Positions 42,408 to 52,357 are shown, counted from the first letter of the stretch. The stretch is 64,000 bases of DNA from Bacteroidota bacterium (GCA_023399295.1 JAEWQF010000027.1:14514-78513), one strand, 5' to 3'. Numbers and translations are program-made. Notes: a model not told the origin generated them from the sequence alone.

Positions 42408-44129
42408 ATGAGAAAAACAATACTCTTTACATTCAGCTGTTTCTGGCTGCTATCTTATGCAAGCGCCCAGGAGCCAACACCGGGTAAGAATGACACCATC
42501 AACGACGATGCAATTGTCTTTCCCGAAAGCATGACAGGCCAGGTGAATGAGCTGCTGAGGGACTGGCAGATCGATCTCTTTGAAAACAATGAGGATTGTG
42601 TGCGGGGCGCCAATGTGCTGTTTCCTGATTCGGTCTATATCTCACGTCTCCACAACATTCCCACGGTGATGGAACTCTCATTCAACAGCGTGGTGAAGCG
42701 TTACATCGAGATGTATGCTACCCGCCGCAGAGAACAGGTGAGTTACATGCTTGCCCTGGGTGACTATTATTTCCCGCTTTTCGAACAGGCCCTCGACAGA
42801 GAGGGGTTGCCGCTTGAGTTGAAGTATCTCCCGGTGATTGAATCGGCCCTCAATCCGGTAGCCGTATCCCGTGCGGGAGCTACCGGCCTTTGGCAGTTCA
42901 TGCTGCGCACAGGAAAAGGATATGGGTTGGAGGTGAACAGTCTTGTGGATGAAAGGAGAGATCCCCACAAGGCTACTGAAGCGGCGGTGAGCTATCTGAA
43001 AGATCTGTATGCCATCTACCGTGACTGGAACCTGGTGATTGCCGCCTACAACTGCGGGCCGGGGAATGTGAACAAAGCAATTGCCCGCAGTGGCGGGAAA
43101 CACGATTACTGGCAGATCTATTATAACCTGCCACGGGAGACAAGAGGTTATGTGCCGGCTTTCATCGCAGCCAACTACATCATGACCCACTACATCGACC
43201 ACAATATCTGTCCGGCGCACGCACATGCTACTGTCACAGCACTCGATACGGTCCATGTGAGTGAACGGTTGCACCTGAATCAGATCTCAGCTGTGCTGGA
43301 GATACCGGTGGAAGAGCTGAGGCGTCTCAATCCACAGTTCAGAAAAGATGTGATTCCCGGTAATTCAAAACCCTATGCATTGGTGCTTCCATCAGATAAG
43401 ATGTATGCCTTTGTCGATCAACAAGATGCGATCCTTGCCCACAACAGCTCGATCTATCATCCCCATCGTTTGAATACCGATCTGTTTCTGAACAGTGGCG
43501 ATCTATCTTCGGGAAGCGGTGAAAATGTCTACTATCGTGTCAGGAAGGGGGATAACCTCTCCGTCATTGCGCGCAAAAACGGGATCACCCTCTCGCAGCT
43601 GAAATCCTGGAACGGACTGAAATCAAACATGATCGGCATTGGCAAGCAGCTGGTGGTGGGCAAGAAGGCAGTCGTCGCCCCACCCGCCGCTGGTGGTGAG
43701 CTCATCGCCCAACAGCATGTGGCAGGAGATATGGAGACTGTGAATCAATATTACAGGGTAAGAAAGGGAGACACCCTGGGCAAGATTGCGAAGCAAAACG
43801 GTATCGCTGTCTCGCAACTCCAAGTCTGGAATGGATTGAGCAATACACGGATCGATATTGGTGACCGTTTGATCGTACAAAAGAGAGAGGTGCCCCGTCC
43901 GAAGGAGGAACCGGTTGAGAAGGAGTCCAAGCGTGTGGAGGGTGCTGAAAATGGCAGCAACATCATCTCCGATTACCTCAAAGAGCAGCGGGGAAGCGCC
44001 AATGAGCAGGGAACAAGAAGCGAAACAGGAGCCGTTACCGATGAAGAGACAGCCGTTGATGCAGCGCATACACCTTCTGTCGATAACAGAGTGGCTGGGA
44101 TAGAAAATAACACGGTTGATCCGTTGTAA
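42408..44129 (+). CDS. LysM lytic transglycosylase, MltD-like
   Basis: Cuts the glycan strand of peptidoglycan with formation of the 1,6-anhydro end. The 573-residue protein has a signal peptide (about 1-20), an SLT family 1 domain (about 110-270) with the catalytic glutamate in VIESALNPVAVSRAGATGLWQFM (first part VIESALN), then two LysM repeats at about 368-412 and 445-490 (YYRVRKGDNLSVIA and YYRVRKGDTLGKIA). A Glu/Lys-rich tail ends it. It ends 2 bases before the convergent protease gene. Confidence 0.92.
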   Translation: MRKTILFTFSCFWLLSYASAQEPTPGKNDTINDDAIVFPESMTGQVNELLRDWQIDLFENNEDCVRGANVLFPDSVYISRLHNIPTVMELSFNSVVKRYIEMYATRRREQVSYMLALGDYYFPLFEQALDREGLPLELKYLPVIESALNPVAVSRAGATGLWQFMLRTGKGYGLEVNSLVDERRDPHKATEAAVSYLKDLYAIYRDWNLVIAAYNCGPGNVNKAIARSGGKHDYWQIYYNLPRETRGYVPAFIAANYIMTHYIDHNICPAHAHATVTALDTVHVSERLHLNQISAVLEIPVEELRRLNPQFRKDVIPGNSKPYALVLPSDKMYAFVDQQDAILAHNSSIYHPHRLNTDLFLNSGDLSSGSGENVYYRVRKGDNLSVIARKNGITLSQLKSWNGLKSNMIGIGKQLVVGKKAVVAPPAAGGELIAQQHVAGDMETVNQYYRVRKGDTLGKIAKQNGIAVSQLQVWNGLSNTRIDIGDRLIVQKREVPRPKEEPVEKESKRVEGAENGSNIISDYLKEQRGSANEQGTRSETGAVTDEETAVDAAHTPSVDNRVAGIENNTVDPL

Positions 44130-44131
44130 TC

Positions 44132-46396
44132 TTACATTACAAGTACTTTTCTGGCGCTCTGCGTACCGTCGGTTGTTTTGACCCTGACAACATAGACTCC
44201 TCTGGGGAGGTGTGCAGCAGGGAATGAGGCTCTGTTCATACTCTTCTCTGCGCGCCCTTCGAGAATTTTCTGTCCGGAAACGTAAAAGAGCTCCCATTCC
44301 AACAGTTCGTAGTTTGATTCAATGAAGATACGGCTTACTTCTGCACCATAGTAGGCTGCGATCTTCGGTTCTTCCTTGTCGGGGTGTACCGACAGGTTTG
44401 TCTTCCCGATCACATAGGGAGCAATCAGTAGCGAGGTGTTGACCGGATTCTCGATGTTCTCTGACGAACGCTCCCATCTGTTGCCATTGTACATCCAGGC
44501 TGTCGAGACCTTCCCCGATCCAATTGCACGCGGTTCAGCGTTAAAGACCGTAAATCCCCTGGAAGTGCCATTGGCATCATAGTATGAGATGTAAAAAGTA
44601 CCAGTCAATTGTTGCGGGGTGTCGAAAGCGATGTAGTTTTCAATGCTGTATCGCATGTTTCTGACGGCTGTGGAAAAACCGCCGCCACCAAAATATTGGT
44701 AACTGTAACTGTAATCTTGCTCATATATCCGCATTTCCGGCTTCTCCTTACCGGTATAAATCCTGATTTTGATCGCGTTGTTCAACATGTTGCTTGTTGC
44801 GGGTGAAGAGATAAACACCCCCTCAAGCAACACTGTTTCCTTGGCTTGAAACTCCTCGGCAAATTCAGAGTATCCGAAAGCATTGTTGGTGGCGAACATC
44901 GGTACCGACTGATGGAGGGTCTCAACCGGTTTTTCATTGATGCCAAAATTCATGCTTCTGCTGTATGGGTTGTTGGCTTGCGGTTGATAGCCACCCAGCT
45001 GTGTGGCCTGTGTGCCGGATGGGTCGAGGTAGTGGTTGATGGGGATGGGATTGTCCAGTGAATCGGATACATTCCAGAACTTGTTGAGTGACGCATAGAC
45101 ATCAGGCCCTCGCGGTGAAGAACACATCGACACACCCCCGGTTAATGTGCCCACGATGCGCTTCTGGTGGTCCAGCAGGGGTGAACCCGAGGAGCCTCCC
45201 TCAGTGGCTCCTGTATCCCATGCATTCACAGACCAGTGGGCATTGGGTTTCATGTTGTATTTCGATCCCGGAAAAGAGGTGATGGAGAGGGATCCCTCTT
45301 CAACAGCCACCTTCTTGATACCACCATTGGGGTGATGTATGCCGTGAAATGGAGCCTTGGGCGTGGATGTTGCATCCCATCCCAGGTAATAGGGCTGGTA
45401 TGAGGGTGGAGGTGTCTCTTTGAAACGAAGCAGCGAGATGTCGTGTCGTTCACTGATCACCAGTGAATCGGCCGAGGCCATCGTCATCTGGAGGGGCCCT
45501 CTGATGTCGTCATCACAGAGTGGCGACTGGTAGTGAAAGAATGCGACAATCGTACCTGCAACCATGTCATATTTTCTGTTGGCGAGGAACCGTGCATCAT
45601 AATCATTGTTCAGGCAGTGCGTTGCCGTTAAAAGGTAGGGGGCACCATCTTCCGAGGTGTTGTTTACCAATGATCCGGTGCAGTAGGTGGTTCCATTGAT
45701 GATCAATCCCACCACACCGCTTCCGGGAAGGATGTCTTCCGGGTAACAGACAATGTTTGGATGGCACTTCTGAACAGGATCGCGTGGCTCTGTGGCACGG
45801 AAGATACCACGAAAGTCATGGTTCACCTCGCCGATCTCTATCTCACCGGGAAAGAGCGCATCCAGTGGCTCCTGGTACTCCACGATCAGCTCATCGCCAC
45901 CGATAGGCTGAACCGGAAGCATCCCCAGCTCGCTGTTGTTCTCTTCCGTAAAGGAACCCAGTATCTCCGTCTGATCGCCGTTGTAGACAAATACACGCCC
46001 ACCGGGGGGGAGTTTGAACCTGGAGAAGAGGATGTTGAGTGAATAGGCTCCCTTTGAGCGGATGCCCACCCGCCAGATCTTCATGTTTTCCCATTGGAAC
46101 GTGATGCCTGCATTCTCGGGGCGGAGGAACCGGTGAAATTTGTGGGCAAAATGAAGGCTTCTGAAGGATGACTCCTCCTGTGCCGACCGCCACAATTCAG
46201 CCTCATTGCTAAGAGGAGGCATCTCCACGAACAATTCTGCTGTCGCAGACAGGGAACGCATGCCGTGCTGGACCTCAAGAGGCAATGGTTTGCCACCATG
46301 GCTGATTTGTCCCCATGTTGCATGAGACAAGAGTGAGGCCATGAGGAAAAAAGTCCATTTCAGGAGGCTGGGTGGACAGGTGCGCGGATGATCCAT
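44132..46396 (-). CDS. Secreted trypsin-like serine protease with type IX-type sorting tail
   Basis: A 754-residue exported protease. A signal peptide (about 1-28) is followed by an N-terminal domain (to about 215), then a chymotrypsin-fold domain with the triad His in LLTATHCLN, Asp in SERHDISLLRF and Ser in GSSGSPLLD, resembling lysyl endopeptidases. A beta-rich region follows. The last 75 residues (FYVSGQKILEG ... LPRGVYVVRVKT ... ARKVLVM) match type IX secretion C-terminal domains, so export to the surface or medium is expected. ATG 46396 gives a proper signal peptide; a 65-residue in-frame extension does not. Confidence 0.87.
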   Translation of the reverse strand: MDHPRTCPPSLLKWTFFLMASLLSHATWGQISHGGKPLPLEVQHGMRSLSATAELFVEMPPLSNEAELWRSAQEESSFRSLHFAHKFHRFLRPENAGITFQWENMKIWRVGIRSKGAYSLNILFSRFKLPPGGRVFVYNGDQTEILGSFTEENNSELGMLPVQPIGGDELIVEYQEPLDALFPGEIEIGEVNHDFRGIFRATEPRDPVQKCHPNIVCYPEDILPGSGVVGLIINGTTYCTGSLVNNTSEDGAPYLLTATHCLNNDYDARFLANRKYDMVAGTIVAFFHYQSPLCDDDIRGPLQMTMASADSLVISERHDISLLRFKETPPPSYQPYYLGWDATSTPKAPFHGIHHPNGGIKKVAVEEGSLSITSFPGSKYNMKPNAHWSVNAWDTGATEGGSSGSPLLDHQKRIVGTLTGGVSMCSSPRGPDVYASLNKFWNVSDSLDNPIPINHYLDPSGTQATQLGGYQPQANNPYSRSMNFGINEKPVETLHQSVPMFATNNAFGYSEFAEEFQAKETVLLEGVFISSPATSNMLNNAIKIRIYTGKEKPEMRIYEQDYSYSYQYFGGGGFSTAVRNMRYSIENYIAFDTPQQLTGTFYISYYDANGTSRGFTVFNAEPRAIGSGKVSTAWMYNGNRWERSSENIENPVNTSLLIAPYVIGKTNLSVHPDKEEPKIAAYYGAEVSRIFIESNYELLEWELFYVSGQKILEGRAEKSMNRASFPAAHLPRGVYVVRVKTTDGTQSARKVLVM

Positions 46397-46577
46397 GAGA
46401 TGATATGGTTTCAGATGATGACCATTTGCTTTTCTGTTGTCTGCATTTTGCGGGGAGTGGGACTGTTTGTATGGCTCCACTACCCGTATCGGTATTGATA
46501 CAGCGTTACAAATATAACTCTTTTTAAGAAAATGGACTGCTTTTGCAGCAATTTTATGCTGCTCTCTCCTGCCTGGT

Positions 46578-47688
46578 CTACTCCCCGCCAAACTCCATCA
46601 GATAGGCTTTGATGAAATCATCCAGGTCGCCATCCATCACACCATTCACATCCGATGTCTGGAAGTTGGTGCGGTGATCTTTCACCCGTCGGTCGTCGAA
46701 GACATAGCTGCGGATTTGTGATCCCCATTCAATCTTCTTCTTCCCTGCCTCAATGACAGCCTGGGCGGCACGTCGCTTCTCCAGTTCTATCTCATAAAGC
46801 TGTGACTTAAGCAGTCGCAAGGCATTCTCTCGATTGCCCATTTGTGAACGACTCTCTGTGTTTTCAATCACAATCTCCTGCTCTTCCCCTGTATCGGAGT
46901 CCTTGTAGAAGTAGTGGAGCCTGACACCCGTCTCTACCTTGTTTACATTCTGGCCCCCTGCTCCGGAAGATCGGAAGGTGTCCCAGCTCAGGTTGGCAGC
47001 GTTCACCTCTATCTCGATGGTGTCATCCACCAGGGGGACCACGAAGATGGAGGCAAAGGAGGTCATCCGTTTGCCCTGCGCATTGTAGGGTGAGACACGC
47101 ACCAGCCGGTGCACCCCATTCTCACTCTTCAGGAATCCATAAGCCAGTTCCCCCTCCACCTGTAGCGTGGCTGTCTTGATGCCGGCATCGTCGCCATCCT
47201 GCCAATTGGTGACTGTTGTCTTGTAGCGCTTGCTTTCGCACCAGCGCTGGTACATGCGAAAGAGCATCGATGCCCAGTCCTGGCTTTCGGTGCCACCGGC
47301 GCCGGCGTTGATCTTCAGCACCGCTCCCAGCTTGTCTTCCTCACGGCGAAGCATGTTCTTCAACTCCAGTTCTTCAATCAGTTGAACTGCTTCGGTATAC
47401 TGGACATCTACCTCCTCTTCCGAGACGATTCCTTCCTTCACGAAATCGAAAGCGAGTTGCAGCTCATCGGCCGCAGCCTTCACCTCTTCGTAGGCGCTGA
47501 TCCAGAATTTCAGCTCCCGTACCACCTTCATCTGTTTTTCTGCCGCTTTGGCGTCGTTCCAGAAATCGGGTGACTGGACGCGTAACTCTTCTTCTTCTAA
47601 TTGGATTCTCTTTGCATCGACGTCAAAGATACCCCCTCAGCGCGTGCTCGCGCTCCAACACATCTTTCAGTTGGTCTGCCGTTATCAT
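46578..47688 (-). CDS. prfB: Peptide chain release factor 2, programmed +1 frameshift
   Basis: Terminates translation at UGA and UAA. The gene is in two frames: codons 1-21 (from ATG 47688) run to an in-frame TGA at 47625-47623, and the remaining 348 residues continue in the +1 frame from 47624 to 46578, total about 369 residues. The site reads AGGGGGTATCTTTGAC, identical to the classic prfB autoregulatory shift: an internal Shine-Dalgarno three bases before CUU-UGA. The stop-codon-recognition tripeptide lies near SPYNAQGKR, and GGQ is in SSGAGGQNVN. A TACTTTTG box at 47719-47726 is the likely promoter. Confidence 0.95.
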
Positions 47689-47718
47689 GATTGTTCTATT
47701 GTTTTTTTATTTGAAATG

Positions 47719-47726
47719 CAAAAGTA
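47719..47726 (-). promoter_or_regulatory. Candidate minus-7 element of prfB
   Basis: TACTTTTG on the minus strand, about 30 bases upstream of ATG 47688. Confidence 0.45.
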
Positions 47727-47759
47727 CAAAAAAGATGCACACGCTCCTATCCCCACGTT

Positions 47760-48584
47760 CTATCCCTTTTCGGCTTCAACCGGATCGGGCAGGGTGGTGT
47801 TCTCTTCCCTCCATACCGCCCTGTTGTTCGTCTCATTTGCTTTCCTACGCTCTTTGTCTCTCTTTCTGTCTGCCGAGTGGGGCGGATCCACTGTCAGTAG
47901 CAGCTCCTTCAACGGGTTGCTCACTGACCTGCTCACGGTTTCCGGATTCTGCCCATTCGCATTTGGTCGATTCATCTCCTTGTTGAGTGAGCCATTTCTT
48001 GTATCGGTATGGATCGGCAACGTCGGGATGCGCTTGCCCTCCTTCTCTTGCTGTGTCACCTCTGCCTCGATCCTGCTCTCTTTCAGCACCCTGCCACCGT
48101 GCAGGTAACGTGCCGCATAATAGGGTTCATTTGAGGAGGAGATGATCACGCCATAGCTTGTGGAAGCATGAATGAACCGGAATATTCCATTCGAGCGTAC
48201 TTCCGTCACAATCCCCACATGACCCACAACACCATTGCGGGCTCTTCCCTCAAAAAAGACGAGATCTCCTTTTTTAAGATCGCTTTTTTTTGCAATTGTC
48301 GGAAATTGTTTTCCCTGTGCCACGGAGCTGGATCCCAGGGTGTACCCAAACGCTTCGAATACAAAGGAGGTGAACCCGGAGCAATCGAAGGCATAGGGTC
48401 CTCTGCCTGCATAGCGGTAGGGTTTACCCAGATACTTCTTACCGTAATCGATCAGCTTCTCCTCCATACCTTTGAAGGTATTGTCGGATGCCAACCGGTG
48501 ACTGGTGCCGCAGGAAACAGCAATGGATGCCAGCAGGAGGGATAGGATCAGTTGGAAACAAATGCGCTTACTGGTTGCTTTCAA
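47760..48584 (-). CDS. NlpC/P60 (C40) family lipoprotein peptidase
   Basis: A 274-residue cell-wall endopeptidase. The lipoprotein signal ends SIAVSC, and the NlpC/P60 domain (about 45-165) has the catalytic Cys in YAFDCSGFTS, His in VVGHVGIV and a third polar residue in FIHAS. The last 80 or so residues are a charged, low-complexity tail (Glu/Lys/Asn-rich) that ends at VEAEKG, unusual for the family, whose members usually stop near the domain. Likely cleaves peptide stems in the periplasm. Confidence 0.88.
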   Translation of the reverse strand: MKATSKRICFQLILSLLLASIAVSCGTSHRLASDNTFKGMEEKLIDYGKKYLGKPYRYAGRGPYAFDCSGFTSFVFEAFGYTLGSSSVAQGKQFPTIAKKSDLKKGDLVFFEGRARNGVVGHVGIVTEVRSNGIFRFIHASTSYGVIISSSNEPYYAARYLHGGRVLKESRIEAEVTQQEKEGKRIPTLPIHTDTRNGSLNKEMNRPNANGQNPETVSRSVSNPLKELLLTVDPPHSADRKRDKERRKANETNNRAVWREENTTLPDPVEAEKG

Positions 48585-48784
48585 TGAGATGCTGTTCGTT
48601 TATAGAAATACAAAAATAGATAAAATAGCACTGACAGCAGCTGATTTATCTTTTTTTAGATCTGATCGATGTTGTCACAGCACCCGAATCGATGTTGTAT
48701 CTGGTGTGACTTGTGATTCAACTGATCGCTTCTGTCACAAAATATCCGTATCTTGCAGCCGGAAATAATGAATTGGAAGGAAGG

Positions 48785-49390
48785 ATGAAACAACTTAAAA
48801 ATATCGTATTCGATTTCGGTGGGGTGCTGATCGACTGGAACCCTGTTTATCTTTATCGTGGGGTGTTTGAGACAGAGGAAGAGATGCACTACTTCCTCTC
48901 TCATATCTGCCGTTACGATTGGAACCTGAAACAGGATGCCGGGCGATCCATCGCAGTGGCTACACTTGCATTGCAGGAACAACACCCCGAGTATGCGGAA
49001 GAGATCGGCTACTATTATGGCCGATGGGAGGAAATGTTGGGTGGCACCATTGAAGAGAATGTCCGCCTTGTGGAACCACTCAAAGCCAACTATAAGGTAT
49101 ATGGACTCACAAACTGGTCGGCAGAAACACTTCCTTTGGCGATGCAGCGGTATGATTTTTTTTCCAGACTCGACGGGATGGTGGTTTCAGGTGTTGAGCG
49201 GATCGTCAAACCCGATCCGGAGTTGTATCGGATCCTGCTGAATCGGTATGATCTCAAAGCAGAAGAATCACTGTTTATCGATGACAATGCGGCCAACATT
49301 GAAACAGCGCAACAGTTGGGGTTCCATGCGGTGCATCTCACTCCCGATCTCAATCTGGAAGCATATCTGAGAACCCGACAGATCCTTTAG
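48785..49390 (+). CDS. HAD-superfamily hydrolase (YihX-like phosphatase)
   Basis: A 201-residue phosphatase-fold protein: FDFGGVLIDW (motif I, nucleophile Asp), LTNWSAET (motif II), VKPDPELY (motif III, Lys) and FIDDNAANIE (motif IV). Substrate unknown; E. coli YihX dephosphorylates alpha-glucose-1-phosphate. ATG 48785 is chosen; an upstream in-frame GTG would add 24 residues that do not match the family. Confidence 0.88.
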   Translation: MKQLKNIVFDFGGVLIDWNPVYLYRGVFETEEEMHYFLSHICRYDWNLKQDAGRSIAVATLALQEQHPEYAEEIGYYYGRWEEMLGGTIEENVRLVEPLKANYKVYGLTNWSAETLPLAMQRYDFFSRLDGMVVSGVERIVKPDPELYRILLNRYDLKAEESLFIDDNAANIETAQQLGFHAVHLTPDLNLEAYLRTRQIL

Positions 49391-49400
49391 TGGAGGTTGC

Positions 49401-50603
49401 TCAACGGTCGAAACGATAATGGTGCAACAGGGGGTGAGCTTCACCGGCAAGGAGTCTAAGCACAAGCTCCATCCCCTGCACCGAGAAGGTGATGCCATTG
49501 CCACCCAGACCCAACACAAAGATGGCATTCGGAAAATCAGGATGTTCCCCGATGAAGGGCAGTCCATCCTTCGTCACGCCGAATGCGCCTGCCCAGGTGT
49601 AATCCTCCAGGAAGGTGAGGGTGGGGAAGAGCTGCTCCACTTTTTTGATCAATTTTTCTGTTTTCCTGCTTTTAATTTTCTCGCTGACCCTGTTGTACTT
49701 AAAGGGGATGTCCTCGCCTCCCACCAACAACCGCCCATCGTCGGTGGTCCGCATGTAGATGTAGGGTTGAGCAGTATCCCAGATAAGCAGGTCTTTCAGT
49801 TGCGGGTAGAGCGCAAATGATTGTTCACTGACGCAGGCGAAGGTGCTGATCACATCAGCATATTTTCTGCGGAACATCCTGAGTGTCTCAAAACCGGTAC
49901 AGTAAACAATCCGCTTGCTGCGAATGTGAAAACCACTTTCGGTAACAATCTTCACATGGTCTGTCTCATGTTGAAACTCCTTCACCGGTGTATGGTCATA
50001 CACCTGCATCCCCCCGGCGTGGTTGCGGCTGATCAGTTCATGAGCCGCTCGAAACGCATCAATCGAAGCCCCTTCGTTGGAGAGGATGCCGGGATAAGCA
50101 TCCATGCTGTATCTCTTCCTGATCTCCTCCGTGGAGAGCCATTCAACACTGAAACCGTGTTCTTTTCTGAGGCGGTATTCCTTTTCCAGCTCAACCACCG
50201 CTTTCTCGGAATGGGCTACCTGCAGCGATTTCTTTCGTTCAAATCCGGCGTTGATGCCTTCTCTTCTGAGCAGAGCCTCCAAAATATCAATGGAGGCGAT
50301 GCCTTCGCGGTAGCAGGTCACCGCTCCCTCCTCGCCAATCATCGCGGCAAGCTTGTGCATCGGGACATCGATCTCATACTGCAGCATGGAGGTGGTGGCA
50401 GCTGTGCTGCCGTTTGCCAGATCCCGCTTGTCAATCACAACAGTCTTGTATCCTGCCCGGTGAAGCGTGTGGCTGATCAGGGCACCGGTGATGCCGCTGC
50501 CGACGACGGCAATGTCGCATTCAATGTGCTCCTGCAGGGAGGGGTAGTTGTAAGGGATTCCGTTTTTCAGTAGCCAGAATGATTCGGGTGATCGCAGTTC
50601 CAT
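49401..50603 (-). CDS. FAD-dependent oxidoreductase (DadA/glycine oxidase family)
   Basis: A 400-residue flavoprotein. DIAVVGSGITGALISHTL near residue 30 is the dinucleotide-binding motif, and a DAO-type domain follows; PFIGEHPDFPNAIFVLGLGGNGITFS (quoted in part) closes the FAD site. Members oxidise amino acids or amines, but the substrate is not visible. Its stop is 10 bases from the convergent HAD gene. The function could be an amino-acid dehydrogenase of the fermentative type. Confidence 0.85.
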   Translation of the reverse strand: MELRSPESFWLLKNGIPYNYPSLQEHIECDIAVVGSGITGALISHTLHRAGYKTVVIDKRDLANGSTAATTSMLQYEIDVPMHKLAAMIGEEGAVTCYREGIASIDILEALLRREGINAGFERKKSLQVAHSEKAVVELEKEYRLRKEHGFSVEWLSTEEIRKRYSMDAYPGILSNEGASIDAFRAAHELISRNHAGGMQVYDHTPVKEFQHETDHVKIVTESGFHIRSKRIVYCTGFETLRMFRRKYADVISTFACVSEQSFALYPQLKDLLIWDTAQPYIYMRTTDDGRLLVGGEDIPFKYNRVSEKIKSRKTEKLIKKVEQLFPTLTFLEDYTWAGAFGVTKDGLPFIGEHPDFPNAIFVLGLGGNGITFSVQGMELVLRLLAGEAHPLLHHYRFDR

Positions 50604-51064
50604 AGAACGTGGAATTTAAGTTGATTCATCTCTTTTATAACATGTTGCTCCTTGTTTTTGTTTCAGCTACCGCCTCTTTTTGGTCAAACCAAATCAATCG
50701 CCCTGAAACAGGGATGTCTGTGCGGCCAGGGGGAAAGCAGCCCACCAGTACAACAGGGGAAAAGTGTGGGAGGTGGTGCTGTTGGTGAACATTTAACCTA
50801 TTTTGCACTGTTCCTATGCAATATTTCCTTACCTTTGCTGCCATAATCATGATGTGGACAGATTTGAACTGCTTGCAACCACCGAAAAAAATGCTAAATT
50901 GACCCGTGCATTTCTCTTTCTTCTCTTTGCACAGCTCTCACTGTCTTCCTCATTTTTTTTTTGACATTTTAATTTATTCCGGGTGATGTTGTCTCCCACC
51001 GATCAGAGGTGAAAACGAATGAACGGTGAGTCGACAGTGATCCCATCGTTAAATTTTGCACCAA
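50604..51064. other. 461-base gene-free region upstream of metK
   Basis: No convincing coding frame lies here. On the plus strand there is a CCCTG-AAA-CAGGG hairpin (50701-50713) and a longer stem, CAGCCCACC (50738-50746) with GGTGG-T-GCTG (50772-50781). A TACCTTTG box (50830-50837) and a T-rich TTGACA-like tract (50951-50966) suggest promoter sequence for metK. The stems could be a leader RNA or a small RNA. I recognise no SAM riboswitch, 6S, SRP or tmRNA core. Confidence 0.45.
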
Positions 51065-52357
51065 ATGAATTATCTTTTTACTTCAGAATCGGTTTCGGAA
51101 GGACATCCCGACAAGGTGGCCGATCAGATTTCAGACGCCCTGCTGGATGAGTTCCTGGCTTATGATCCCCAGTCAAAAGTAGCCTGTGAAACATTGGTGA
51201 CCACCGGACAGGTAGTCCTGGCAGGTGAAGTGAAGTCGAATACCTATGTCGATGTGGCTGAAGTGGCACGCCAGGTGATAGCCAAAATCGGTTATACCAA
51301 AAGTGAATATCGTTTCGAAGCGGACTCCTGTGGCGTATTTTCCAGCATCCACGAACAATCGGATGACATCAACCGTGGTGTGGATACCGAAGTGCAGGGT
51401 GCCGGCGACCAGGGGATGATGTTCGGCTACGCGACAAATGAAACAGAGAGTTACATGCCGCTGCCAATCGACCTGAGTCATGCCCTGATGATGGAACTGG
51501 CCAACATCCGCAAGAACCAACCGGAGTTGATGCCCTACCTGCGACCCGATGCCAAGTCGCAGGTGACCGTGGAGTACAGTGAAAAGGGAGTACCCCTGCG
51601 CATCGACACCATTGTGATCTCCACACAGCATGATGAGTTTGAACTGCCGCGTGACGACAGCCAGGAGGCTCAATTGGAAGCTGACAAGAAGATGCAGTCG
51701 CGCATACGGTCGGATGTGAAGACGATCCTGATCCCACGTGTGAGGGCGCAATACAAAGGCCGTAAAGATATTCAGAAGCTGTTTGAGGGGGAGATAACCT
51801 ATCACGTCAACCCCACCGGCAAGTTTGTGATTGGCGGTCCTCACGGTGACACCGGGCTTACCGGTAGAAAGATCATCGTCGACACCTACGGTGGTAAAGC
51901 ACCCCACGGGGGTGGTGCCTTCTCGGGCAAAGACCCCTCGAAGGTAGACCGGTCGGCAGCATATGCCGCCCGATACATTGCAAAGAATATGGTGGCTGCC
52001 GGTGTTGCCGATGAGATGTTGATTCAGCTCTCCTACGCCATCGGTGTCAATGAACCGATCAGCGTCTATGTGGACAGCTTTGGAAAGAACAACGTGAAGC
52101 TATCGGACGGTGAAATTGCCAGGAAGATCAGGACAATGTTCGATCTGCAGCCCCGCGCCATCGAAGAGCGCTTGAAACTGCGCAATCCCATCTATTTCGA
52201 AACGGCATCCTATGGCCACATGGGACGTTCCCCTCAGAAAGTGAAAAAGGAGTTCAAATCGCGCTACATGCCCCATCCAATCACAATGGAGGTGGAGCTG
52301 TTTACCTGGGAAGCACTTGATTATGTGGATGCAATCAGGAAAGAGTTCGGATTATAG
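51065..52357 (+). CDS. metK: S-adenosylmethionine synthetase
   Basis: Makes SAM from methionine and ATP. A 430-residue enzyme with the three-domain fold: GHPDKVADQISDALLDEFL (partly quoted, GHPDKVADQISDA) near the start, GAGDQGMMFGYAT and the GGGAFSGKDPSKVDRSAAY region (GGGAFSGKD). ATG 51065 is preferred over a TTG nine bases upstream. Its 3' end overlaps the LOG-family gene. Confidence 0.96.
   Translation: MNYLFTSESVSEGHPDKVADQISDALLDEFLAYDPQSKVACETLVTTGQVVLAGEVKSNTYVDVAEVARQVIAKIGYTKSEYRFEADSCGVFSSIHEQSDDINRGVDTEVQGAGDQGMMFGYATNETESYMPLPIDLSHALMMELANIRKNQPELMPYLRPDAKSQVTVEYSEKGVPLRIDTIVISTQHDEFELPRDDSQEAQLEADKKMQSRIRSDVKTILIPRVRAQYKGRKDIQKLFEGEITYHVNPTGKFVIGGPHGDTGLTGRKIIVDTYGGKAPHGGGAFSGKDPSKVDRSAAYAARYIAKNMVAAGVADEMLIQLSYAIGVNEPISVYVDSFGKNNVKLSDGEIARKIRTMFDLQPRAIEERLKLRNPIYFETASYGHMGRSPQKVKKEFKSRYMPHPITMEVELFTWEALDYVDAIRKEFGL

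Noticed and set aside
49821..50573. Plus-strand open frame of 250 codons
   Set aside because: Antisense to the FAD oxidoreductase.
50720..50790. SRP RNA-like piece (GGAA followed by AGCAG)
   Set aside because: The GGAA loop lacks the closing stem of the SRP core and the flanks do not pair as required.
50635..50850. 71-codon minus-strand open frame upstream of the FAD oxidoreductase
   Set aside because: Not similar to any family I know, poor start context, and it contains the stem structures of the leader region.
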